This document shows positions 49,427 to 57,248 of a DNA stretch of 64,000 bases, piece after piece. Both the position numbers and the translations under genes were made by a program. The notes under the pieces are model-generated. The model was not told where the DNA came from, did no database searches, and was given only the letters and a program-made list of their open reading frames with translations. The stretch is from Pseudomonas veronii (GTDB lineage Bacteria > Pseudomonadota > Gammaproteobacteria > Pseudomonadales > Pseudomonadaceae): contig NZ_JYLL01000036.1 in assembly GCF_001439695.1 (NCBI RefSeq), positions 1 through 64,000 on the forward strand, read 5' to 3'. The first letter of the stretch is position 1. Each line of letters starts with the position of its first letter.

Positions 49427-49446
49427 TTCGTTTCGGTGTGGCGCGC

Positions 49447-49475
49447 ATTCTACGGAGCGACCCAAGGTCTGGCAA
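49447..49475 (-). promoter_or_regulatory. Promoter of tRNA unit 2
   Basis: TTGCCA (49475-49470), a 17-base spacer and TAGAAT (49452-49447), followed by a GC-rich discriminator (GCGCGCC) as in stringently controlled tRNA promoters. This is clearly better than the promoter of unit 1. Confidence 0.75.
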
Positions 49476-49585
49476 GCACTTTCTTAAATCTTTTTTTTCA
49501 GCCCTTCCAATGGCTTAGGCAGGGTTGGCCTCAGCCGCTATCAAGACAATAATGCCCCCCTTTGTATAAAGGAGAGACTCACCCC

Positions 49586-50506
49586 ATGTGGTTCAAGAAC
49601 CTGCTTATCTATCGCCTGACCCAAGATCTGCCTGTTGATGCCGAGGCGTTGGAAACTGCAATGGCCACCAAACTGGCGCGCCCTTGTGCAAGCCAGGAGT
49701 TGACCACTTACGGTTTCGTCGCGCCTTTCGGTAAAGGTGAAGACGCTCCCCTGGTTCACGTCAGCGGTGATTTCCTGCTGATCGCTGCGCGCAAGGAAGA
49801 ACGCATCCTGCCGGGTAGCGTGGTGCGTGACGCCGTGAAAGAGAAGGTCGAAGAGATCGAAGCCGAGCAAATGCGCAAGGTCTATAAAAAGGAACGGGAC
49901 CAGATCAAGGATGAAATCATCCAGGCCTTCCTGCCGCGCGCGTTTATCCGTCGCTCGTCGACCTTCGCCGCGATAGCGCCGAAACAGGGTCTGATCCTGG
50001 TCAACTCGGCCAGCCCGAAACGCGCCGAAGACCTGCTGTCGACCCTGCGTGAAGTGATCGGCACCCTGCCGGTGCGCCCACTCACCGTGAAAACCGCGCC
50101 AACCGCGGTCATGACCGACTGGGTCACCACCCAGAAACCGGCCGATGACTTCTTCGTCCTCGACGAATGCGAACTGCGCGACACCCACGAAGACGGCGGC
50201 ATCGTGCGCTGCAAGCGCCAGGACCTGACCAGCGAAGAAATCCAGCTGCACCTGAGCACCGGCAAAGTGGTGACCCAACTGTCGCTGGCCTGGCAGGACA
50301 AGCTGTCCTTCATGCTCGACGACAAGATGACCGTCAAGCGCCTGAAGTTCGAAGACCTGCTGCAGGACCAGGCCGAACAGGACGGTGGCGACGAAGCCCT
50401 GGGCCAACTGGATGCCAGCTTTACCCTGATGATGCTGACCTTCGGCGAATTCCTGCCGGCGCTGATCGAAGCACTGGGCGGCGAAGAGACCCCACAGGGT
50501 ATCTAA
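49586..50506 (+). CDS. rdgC: Recombination-associated protein RdgC
   Basis: 306 residues, the normal length for the family. MWFKNLLIYRLTQDLP opens the protein, FVAPFGKGEDAPLVH lies near 47 and TLMMLTFGEFLPALIEALGG near the end. RdgC is a ring-shaped DNA-binding protein that restrains RecA. The start at 49586 is preceded by a GGAGAGAC-like site; the ATG at 49562 adds 8 unlikely residues. Single gene followed by a REPIN. Confidence 0.93.
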   Translation: MWFKNLLIYRLTQDLPVDAEALETAMATKLARPCASQELTTYGFVAPFGKGEDAPLVHVSGDFLLIAARKEERILPGSVVRDAVKEKVEEIEAEQMRKVYKKERDQIKDEIIQAFLPRAFIRRSSTFAAIAPKQGLILVNSASPKRAEDLLSTLREVIGTLPVRPLTVKTAPTAVMTDWVTTQKPADDFFVLDECELRDTHEDGGIVRCKRQDLTSEEIQLHLSTGKVVTQLSLAWQDKLSFMLDDKMTVKRLKFEDLLQDQAEQDGGDEALGQLDASFTLMMLTFGEFLPALIEALGGEETPQGI

Positions 50507-50523
50507 GCGCACTATCGCCTTAC

Positions 50524-50623
50524 TGTAGGAGCGAGCTTGCTCGCGAAAAACCTGAGCGCGCCGCGTGCATTCAAAATGCCCGCGTCATCGTTGACGATTT
50601 TCGCGAGCAAGCTCGCTCCTACA
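50524..50623. repeat. REPIN after rdgC
   Basis: Perfect inverted 26-base arms (50524-50549 and 50598-50623) of the same GTAGGAGCGAGCTTGCTCGC type as at 40171-40270, enclosing a different spacer with its own small dyad (GTCATCGTTGAC region). Confidence 0.88.
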
Positions 50624-50660
50624 ATGGTTTTTCCGTACACCTAATAATAAGGACTTCCCC

Positions 50661-51626
50661 ATGCGCGCACTCGCCGCCTTGAGTCGCTTCGTCGGCAATA
50701 CCTTCGCCTACTGGGTGTTGATCTTTGCTGTGCTGGCCTTCGTCGAACCCGGCTGGTTCATCGGCTTGAAAAGCGCCATCGTCCCGCTGCTGGGCCTGGT
50801 GATGTTCGGCATGGGGCTGACCCTCAAACTCGAAGACTTCGCCGAAGTCGCCCGCCATCCGTGGCGCGTGGCCCTGGGCGTGGTCGCGCACTTTGTGATC
50901 ATGCCGGGCGTGGCCTGGTTGCTGTGCCGGGCCTTCAACCTGCCGCCCGAAATCGCCGTCGGCGTGATCCTCGTCGGCTGCTGCCCAAGCGGCACCTCGT
51001 CCAACGTGATGACCTGGCTGGCCCGTGGCGACCTGGCGTTGTCGGTGGCGATCGCCGCCGTCACCACCCTCCTCGCGCCACTGCTGACCCCGGCGCTGAT
51101 CTGGCTGCTGGCTTCGGCCTGGCTGCCGGTGTCGTTCATGGAATTATTCTGGTCGATCCTGCAAGTGGTGCTGTTGCCGATCGTGCTTGGCGTGGTGGCG
51201 CAACGTGTGCTCGGCGAGCGGGTCCGCCATGCGGTGGAGGTGCTGCCGCTGGTATCGGTGGTGAGCATCGTGATCATCGTCGCCGCCGTGGTGGCCGCCA
51301 GCCAGGCCAAGATCGCCGAGTCGGGCCTGCTGATCATGGCCGTGGTGATGCTGCACAACAGCTTCGGTTACGTGCTGGGCTATTTCACCGGCCGCCTGTT
51401 CAAGCTGCCGTTGGCGCAACGCAAGTCGCTGGCATTGGAAGTGGGCATGCAGAACTCCGGGCTGGGTGCCGCGCTGGCCAGCGCGCATTTTTCGCCGCTG
51501 GCCGCGGTGCCGAGTGCGCTGTTCAGTGTCTGGCACAATATTTCCGGGGCGCTGCTGTCGACGTACTTCCGCCGCATGAGCGAAAAGGAAGACCGCCGCA
51601 CCCTGGAAGCCACTGCGAAAACTTGA
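50661..51626 (+). CDS. Bile acid:sodium symporter (BASS) family transporter
   Basis: 321 residues, about ten helices. VPLLGLVMFGMGLTLKLEDF near 41-60 and GCCPSGTSSNVMTWLARGDLAL near 106-127 (sodium-binding crossover) and VGMQNSGLGAALASAHF near 265 are typical of the BASS/YocS-like group. Bacterial members import or export organic anions such as pantoate or 2-keto acids; the substrate here is unknown. Confidence 0.87.
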   Translation: MRALAALSRFVGNTFAYWVLIFAVLAFVEPGWFIGLKSAIVPLLGLVMFGMGLTLKLEDFAEVARHPWRVALGVVAHFVIMPGVAWLLCRAFNLPPEIAVGVILVGCCPSGTSSNVMTWLARGDLALSVAIAAVTTLLAPLLTPALIWLLASAWLPVSFMELFWSILQVVLLPIVLGVVAQRVLGERVRHAVEVLPLVSVVSIVIIVAAVVAASQAKIAESGLLIMAVVMLHNSFGYVLGYFTGRLFKLPLAQRKSLALEVGMQNSGLGAALASAHFSPLAAVPSALFSVWHNISGALLSTYFRRMSEKEDRRTLEATAKT

Positions 51627-51660
51627 TCGTTTGATCAATCTTCGGCACTCTACCGAACGC

Positions 51661-51710
51661 CGCGGGGACGACCCCGCGACGCTATCGCGTACACATCAGG
51701 GGACGACCCC
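51661..51710 (+). ncRNA. Guanidine-II riboswitch (mini-ykkC)
   Basis: Two short hairpins with ACGA in the loop: CGCGGGG-ACGA-CCCCGCG (51661-51678) and GGGG-ACGA-CCCC (51699-51710), joined by a 20-base linker and ending about 11 bases before AGGGAGG, the ribosome binding site of gdx. This is the complete guanidine-II pattern: guanidinium bridges the two loops, and the ribosome binding site becomes free. The downstream gene is a guanidinium exporter, as expected. Confidence 0.92.
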
Positions 51711-51732
51711 GCTTTTATAGAGGGAGGTCATC

Positions 51733-52047
51733 ATGTCCTGGATCATTCTGGTTTTCGCCGGGCTGTTCGAAGTCGGCTGGGCCGTCGGCTTGAAATACAC
51801 CGACGGCTTCAGCAAGCCGCTGCCCACCGCCCTGACGATTGCCGCCATGGCCATCAGCCTCGGCCTGCTGGGGCTGGCCATGAAGGAATTGCCGCTGGGC
51901 ACCGCCTACGCCATCTGGACCGGTGTGGGTGCAGTGGGCACGGTGATCGCCGGGATTATCCTGTTCGGGGAATCCATGGCGCTGTTCCGACTGGCCAGTG
52001 TGGCGTTGATCATCGCCGGGTTGGTGGGGCTCAAGATCAGCGCGTAG
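51733..52047 (+). CDS. gdx: Guanidinium exporter Gdx (SugE, SMR family)
   Basis: 104 residues, four helices, dual-topology small multidrug resistance family. The essential Glu is E13 (LFEVGWAVGLKYTDGF), and LPLGTAYAIWTGVGAVGTV near 52-70 matches SugE/Gdx rather than EmrE. Gdx exchanges guanidinium for protons. The riboswitch directly upstream independently supports the substrate. Confidence 0.94.
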   Translation: MSWIILVFAGLFEVGWAVGLKYTDGFSKPLPTALTIAAMAISLGLLGLAMKELPLGTAYAIWTGVGAVGTVIAGIILFGESMALFRLASVALIIAGLVGLKISA

Positions 52048-52114
52048 CCTCTGCCGGCACGCAGTCTCGCCCCCCACCTACATAATTCCCCCCGCAGCAA
52101 CGATCGACGCATGG

Positions 52115-53884
52115 TTACGTATAGCGTTGGCGTAATGGCAAACCAAGCTCGTAGAGCAGCGCGTTTTCGGTGAAGGGCCAGACGTTGTAGGTGGAGGCCG
52201 GCAGATTCGGGTCGAATTTATAGGGGGCGTGGCTGGTGAAGAGTCCGACCGCCTGGCGCTCAAAATTATCCTCGTACACCGGCATAAACCGGGGTCGGCC
52301 ATTTGAGTCGTAGCCCACCATTTTGGTGCCTGAAAAAGTCGTACCTGTCAGCGCAGAGCCTTCACCAAAATTGATCGCATGGGCGAGCTCATGTTGCAGA
52401 ACAACGATCGGAGGCCGTTGGTCCCCCGGCACAATGAAGTTAGGTTGATACGTCAGGACCGGATCTGTTGCAGGTATGCCCGCAACGCCGTCTTTGACAA
52501 AACCGTCGCCATAATCAGCACGGCGGCCTTCATCGCTGCGCGTAACTCCGAGACCTGGATCACTGTAGTCATAGAAACTACCATCGGCCCCTTGTCGGAT
52601 CTTGACAGGCGCTTCAAGCGAATCGATTTTTGCAAGCACCCTCTGCCCCACCGGCGAACCTCTGAGAAACTCAAGGTCATCATTTACACGCTGGCGGAAC
52701 TCCGGGCTTCCTTCGACTTTGATCCCTTGATGACCGACGTCAAGGGGGGCGACTTCCCGAAAGCCTGACTGGGAACGGAGCTGGCTCAGATCGTCGACCC
52801 CTCGCCGTCCGAAGACACGATCATTTTCATTGGTTGTCTGAACAGTATCCCGCCCCCTCCCGGTATAAATAGTATTGCTGTCTCCCCCGACGATATGGTC
52901 ATCGCCCGGTCCGCCATGCAGAATGTTGTGCCCCCTTCCGCCATAAATCAGATCGTTATCCTCCCCGCCATCCACGTAGTTGGTTTTGGTATCTGGCCCT
53001 CCGCCTGCACGCAATTCATCGCTGCCTTTGCCACCGTAAATCACAGCATTGCCACTGCCCCCGGTGATAAAGTCATTTCCATCATTACCTTCGGCGTAGC
53101 TTTCACCGCTGCCCAGGTTAATCACGTCAGAACCCTCCCCGCCGAACACATTCGTCTTGCCCGACCCGGCGTAAACCGTATCGTTACCCGCGCCGGCATA
53201 GATAAACGTTTCCCGACTCCCCCCGTAACCGATGCTGACGCCATCATTCCCCCCGCCGGTTTCGACCACAACGCCCTGTTTGATTGCGGGATTTTCATGA
53301 TGTTGAATGTCGTAGGATTTCCCATTGATCTGCGCGAGGAGCCCACCGTCCCGGCTTTCTTCGATATGGATAGAATCATCACCATTGCCGGTTTTGATGC
53401 GAAGGGTCTCATGGTTCCGTTGTGCACGAGACGAGGTGCCACGTTCGCGAGTAATGCTGACATTGCCATCATGGTATCCCCGACTCGGGTCGACCTTGGT
53501 CGGCGCAGACGGTGATGAAGGGCCGCCAAAATCAATACTGCCTTGCCGGCCCTCGGCTTTGGCGCGAACCTGTTCACGACTGGGCGCGCTCTGGAAGTAT
53601 GAATCGGCCGGCGCAGCATCAGATTGCCTTGCACGCCGCTGGAGATCGGAGTCACTGCCATAAGTCACCGGGCCAGCCTCGACTGAACCAATCTCCACCC
53701 TGGATGGCCCATGAGTATTGTTGTACATAAACGGCACATTGGCAGTGATCGGAGCCGCATGGGCGGCCTGTCTGACGGGATCACTCGCCGCGCGATAGGC
53801 CGAGTTGGCTTTTTGATCTTCGCCGGAGTAAGCCAGCTGCGGCTGCGGTGAAGCAGCAGAAGCAGAAGTAGAAGTTGAGTCCAT
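52115..53884 (-). CDS. RTX-like repeat protein with C-terminal M91 (NleD/HopH1-like) zinc protease domain
   Basis: 589 residues, no signal peptide or membrane helix. Residues 1-160 are Ser/Ala/Gln/Arg-rich and probably disordered. About 165-345 hold glycine-aspartate repeats like calcium-binding RTX nonapeptides (YAGAGNDTVYAGSG, TGGSGNAVIYGGKGSDEL, HGGPGDDHIVGG). The C-terminal domain (about 385-589) contains HELAH at 498-502 within IVVLQHELAHAINFGEGSAL, preceded by GSPVGQRVLAKI and followed by EDNFERQAVGL, as in M91 peptidases of type III effectors NleD and HopH1. Secretion as an effector or toxin is inferred. No secretion genes are adjacent. GC looks lower than in neighbours. The start has GGGAG seven bases upstream. 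Confidence 0.75.
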   Translation of the reverse strand: MDSTSTSASAASPQPQLAYSGEDQKANSAYRAASDPVRQAAHAAPITANVPFMYNNTHGPSRVEIGSVEAGPVTYGSDSDLQRRARQSDAAPADSYFQSAPSREQVRAKAEGRQGSIDFGGPSSPSAPTKVDPSRGYHDGNVSITRERGTSSRAQRNHETLRIKTGNGDDSIHIEESRDGGLLAQINGKSYDIQHHENPAIKQGVVVETGGGNDGVSIGYGGSRETFIYAGAGNDTVYAGSGKTNVFGGEGSDVINLGSGESYAEGNDGNDFITGGSGNAVIYGGKGSDELRAGGGPDTKTNYVDGGEDNDLIYGGRGHNILHGGPGDDHIVGGDSNTIYTGRGRDTVQTTNENDRVFGRRGVDDLSQLRSQSGFREVAPLDVGHQGIKVEGSPEFRQRVNDDLEFLRGSPVGQRVLAKIDSLEAPVKIRQGADGSFYDYSDPGLGVTRSDEGRRADYGDGFVKDGVAGIPATDPVLTYQPNFIVPGDQRPPIVVLQHELAHAINFGEGSALTGTTFSGTKMVGYDSNGRPRFMPVYEDNFERQAVGLFTSHAPYKFDPNLPASTYNVWPFTENALLYELGLPLRQRYT

Positions 53885-54059
53885 CGTTAGCTCCCGTCAT
53901 ACGCAGAGGAAGACGATAACTCTGTGGCGTGCTGACCGAAAACGTTCCTCCAATAGAGTGAAAAATTACCGGACTGGGCATGAAGGAGCCGCGTCACGCC
54001 GGAACATCCTGGCGCCACACCGCTCGCCAGCAGCACGCATGCCGAGTAAACCCGGCTCG

Positions 54060-55934
54060 CTACTTCACCGCCCCCCGCAGTTCCCCGACCAAACCCTGCA
54101 AGTGCGACGGTGTCGCTACCTGCGCCGTTACCGGCTGGCCGACCACCAGTGTCACGCGCGACCAAATGCGATGAAAGAAGCCCTTGTTAGGGTCGCGGCT
54201 GAAAAAACTCCCCCACAAGCCCTGCAACGCCAATGGAATCACCGGCACCGGCGTCTCTTCCAGAATGCGCGTCACACCACCGCGGAACTCGTTCATCTCG
54301 CCATCACTGGTCAACTTGCCTTCCGGGAAGATGCACACCAACTCGCCGTCCTTCAGGTACTGCGCAATTCGTGTGAAGGCTTTTTCGTAGATCTGGATGT
54401 CTTCATTACGCCCGGCAATCGGAATCGTCCCGGCGGTGCGAAAGATGAAGTTGAGCACCGGCAAACGGTAGATCTTGTAGTACATGACAAAGCGAATCGG
54501 CCGACGCACCGCGCCACCAATCAACAGCGCATCGACGAACGAGACGTGGTTGCACACCAGCAAGGCCGCGCCTTCGTCCGGGATCAGTTCCAGGTTGCGA
54601 TGCTCGACGCGGTACATGGAATGGCTGAGCAGCCAGATCATGAAACGCATGGTGAACTCGGGGACGATCTTGAAGATGTAGGCGTTGACCGCCACGTTGA
54701 GCAGCGACACCACCAGGAACAGCTCGGGGATCGACAGCTTGGCCACGCTCAGCAGCAGGATCGACACAATCGCCGAGACCACCATGAACAGCGCGTTGAG
54801 GATGTTGTTGGCGGCGATCACCCGCGCCCGTTCGTTCTCGGCGGTGCGCGACTGGATCAGTGCGTACAACGGCACGATATAGAAGCCGCCGAACACACCC
54901 AGGCCGAGGATATCGAACAACACCCACCAGGCCTGGCCGTACCCGAGCACCGCCAGCCAGTCGTTAGCCTGCACGTTCTGCGGCATGCCGCCGGAATGCC
55001 ACCACAGCAGCAGGCCGAACACCGTCAGGCCGAAGGAGCCAAACGGCACCAGGCCGATTTCCACTTTACGCCCGGAGAGTTTTTCGCAGAGCATCGAGCC
55101 CAGCGCGATGCCCACCGAGAACACCGTGAGGATCAGGGTCACCACGGTTTCGTCGCCGTACAACCATTCCTTGGCGTAGGCCGGGATCTGCGTCAGGTAG
55201 ATCGCGCCGACAAACCAGAACCACGAGTTGCCGACGATCGAGCGCGACACCGCCGGGGTCTGCCCCAGGCCCAGGCGCAAGGTGGCCCAGGACTGGCTGA
55301 AGATGTTCCAGTCCAGCCGCAGTTGCGGCGAAGACGCCGCCGCCCGCGGAATGCCGCGGCTGGCCAGGTAACCCAGCAGCGCCACGCCGACAATCGCCAC
55401 CGCCACCACCGGCGCGTAATGGGCGGACGACATCATGATCCCGGCGCCGATGGTGCCGGCCAGGATCGCCAGGAACGTGCCCATTTCCACCAGGCCGTTG
55501 CCACCCACCAGCTCATCCTCGCGCAGGGCCTGAGGCATGATCGAGTACTTCACCGGGCCGAACAGCGCGGAATGGGTACCCATGGCAAACAACGCCAGCA
55601 GCATCAATTCCAGATGATTGAACAAAAAGCCGGTGGCGCCGACGGCCATGATCACGATCTCGCCGACCTTGATCGCGCGGATCAACGCGTCCTTGTTGAA
55701 TTTCTCGCCAAACTGCCCGGCCAGCGCCGAGAACAGGAAGAACGGCAGGATAAACAACAAAGCGCACAGGTTGACCCAGATGGCGCGGTCACCGTCGATG
55801 CTCAACTTGTAGAGAATCGCCAGGATCAGCGATTGCTTGAAGATGTTGTCGTTGAAGGCACCCAGTAATTGGGTAATGAAGAACGGCAGAAAGCGCCGTG
55901 TGCGCAGCAAGGTGAATTGTGAGGGGTGGCTCAT
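54060..55934 (-). CDS. LplT-like MFS transporter fused to a PlsC acyltransferase
   Basis: 624 residues. About 1-415 form an MFS permease related to lysophospholipid flippase LplT (FFITQLLGAFNDNIFKQSLI near 18-37; MGTHSALFGPVKYSIMP near 118). About 430-624 form a 1-acylglycerol-phosphate acyltransferase domain with NHVSFVDALL (H-x4-D) and FPEGKLT. It should flip lysophospholipids inward and re-acylate them. The acyl-ACP synthetase domain found in full Aas-type fusions is absent. Neighbours suggest a single-gene unit. Confidence 0.88.
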   Translation of the reverse strand: MSHPSQFTLLRTRRFLPFFITQLLGAFNDNIFKQSLILAILYKLSIDGDRAIWVNLCALLFILPFFLFSALAGQFGEKFNKDALIRAIKVGEIVIMAVGATGFLFNHLELMLLALFAMGTHSALFGPVKYSIMPQALREDELVGGNGLVEMGTFLAILAGTIGAGIMMSSAHYAPVVAVAIVGVALLGYLASRGIPRAAASSPQLRLDWNIFSQSWATLRLGLGQTPAVSRSIVGNSWFWFVGAIYLTQIPAYAKEWLYGDETVVTLILTVFSVGIALGSMLCEKLSGRKVEIGLVPFGSFGLTVFGLLLWWHSGGMPQNVQANDWLAVLGYGQAWWVLFDILGLGVFGGFYIVPLYALIQSRTAENERARVIAANNILNALFMVVSAIVSILLLSVAKLSIPELFLVVSLLNVAVNAYIFKIVPEFTMRFMIWLLSHSMYRVEHRNLELIPDEGAALLVCNHVSFVDALLIGGAVRRPIRFVMYYKIYRLPVLNFIFRTAGTIPIAGRNEDIQIYEKAFTRIAQYLKDGELVCIFPEGKLTSDGEMNEFRGGVTRILEETPVPVIPLALQGLWGSFFSRDPNKGFFHRIWSRVTLVVGQPVTAQVATPSHLQGLVGELRGAVK

Positions 55935-55992
55935 CGTCCGTGTTCCTGCGTGGCCTGGTTTTTTTTCAGGCCACGACTTTACCTAATCCCGC

Positions 55993-57141
55993 TTACTTAT
56001 TCCCTAATCCTGCAATACACGGCGAAACAAAAAGCTCACCTTTATAGGCCCCCTGCACGGTGCGCTTGGCGACGACCAGCCACATCAGCGCCAACGCCAG
56101 CACCAGCATGCCGCCCACTACGCTGAAGAACCCCAGGTGCAACACATTCGCCAGCTTCAACGTGGCCAGGGCGTAGACCCCCAACGGAAAGGTGAAGCCC
56201 CACCAGCCCAGGTTGAACGGGATACCGGCGCGCAGGTAACGCAGGGTGATCAGCACTGCGATCAGCATCCACCACAAACCGAAGCCCCACAGGGTAATCC
56301 CGGCGATCAGGCCCAGGCCGTAGGCGATTTCACCGACAGTGGGCAAGCCATTGGCGGCGAAGATCGCCGGTGCATCGCCGCCCAGCAGCAGCATACCGAG
56401 GGCGCCGGTGCCGATCGGGCCAAGTGCCAGCCAGCTCGACGCGGCCATGTTGGCGTGGGGCAGCTTATGCAGGGCCATGCGCAGCATCAGGATGGTCAGA
56501 ATGCTGAACGCCACCGGCAGGGAAAATGCCCACAGCACGTAGCTGGTCACCAGCATCACCAGTTGCCCGTGGGCATCCGCCAGGTGCGTCGCCAACAAGC
56601 CACCGCTGGCAGCGGCGACTTCAGCGGCGACCACCGGCAACAGCCAGACGGCGGTCATCTGGTCGATGCTGTGTTCCTGGCGCGTGAACATCATGAACGG
56701 AATCAGCACACCGCAGGCCACTGCCATCGCCACGTCCAGCCACCACAGCGCTTCGGCCAGCGGCACCACGCCAGCACCCCAGCGCGGCAGGCCGAACAGC
56801 AGCAAACCGTTGAGCAGCGTAGCCAGGCCCATGGGAATGGTGCCGAAGAACATCGATACCGTGGAGTGCCCGAAGATCCGTCGCGCTTCGTCGAAAAACA
56901 TCACCCAGCGCGCCGCATACAAGGCGCTGAACAGGATGAACAGGCCGATGGTGAACAGCCACAACCCTTCGGCGATGGCGTACATGCCGGGCAGATTGAC
57001 CGGCAGTTGCGCCAGCGCCAGCGCCAACACCCCGGTGCCCATGGTGGCGGCGAACCAGTTCGGGGTGAACTGGCGGATCACTTCCCGAGGACGGGCCAGG
57101 TGGCTGAAGGGTTTGTAGTTCAGGGTGGTCGAGCAGGTCAT
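55993..57141 (-). CDS. TDT-family (TehA/Mae1/SLAC1-like) anion transporter
   Basis: 382 residues with about ten helices. FTPNWFAATMGTGVLALALAQLP near the N-terminus and TFPLGVYALATLKLANVLHLG near 330 are typical of the tellurite-resistance/dicarboxylate transporter family, which includes C4-dicarboxylate and sulfite exporters. The substrate cannot be read from sequence. An AT-rich promoter region (57180-57245) with an extended GGTAA...TTACC dyad precedes it. Confidence 0.85.
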   Translation of the reverse strand: MTCSTTLNYKPFSHLARPREVIRQFTPNWFAATMGTGVLALALAQLPVNLPGMYAIAEGLWLFTIGLFILFSALYAARWVMFFDEARRIFGHSTVSMFFGTIPMGLATLLNGLLLFGLPRWGAGVVPLAEALWWLDVAMAVACGVLIPFMMFTRQEHSIDQMTAVWLLPVVAAEVAAASGGLLATHLADAHGQLVMLVTSYVLWAFSLPVAFSILTILMLRMALHKLPHANMAASSWLALGPIGTGALGMLLLGGDAPAIFAANGLPTVGEIAYGLGLIAGITLWGFGLWWMLIAVLITLRYLRAGIPFNLGWWGFTFPLGVYALATLKLANVLHLGFFSVVGGMLVLALALMWLVVAKRTVQGAYKGELFVSPCIAGLGNK

Positions 57142-57248
57142 GATGGCAATCCTCTTCCTCGTAGGAGGTTGGGGCCATGGTAGAACCTGAGCGCATATCT
57201 ATATAACGGGTAATATCTCTAACTGTTATCTATTTTACCAATATAGCG

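Larger units (their letters stand above)
49182..49429. repeat. Direct repeat copy 2: terminator + tRNA-Asp + tRNA-Val
   Basis: Second copy of the 46146-46394 segment, offset by 3035 bases, same orientation, one base shorter. Homologous recombination between the copies could delete or duplicate about 3 kb holding pcaG, pcaH and pcaQ. Confidence 0.9.

Noticed and set aside
46146..49429. Genomic island or integrative element between the tRNA repeats
   Set aside because: No integrase, no partial tRNA attachment site; the enclosed genes are ordinary pcaHG and pcaQ with normal-looking composition. The repeats are whole tRNA units.
53958..55868. 636-residue plus-strand frame
   Set aside because: Antisense of the LplT-PlsC gene.
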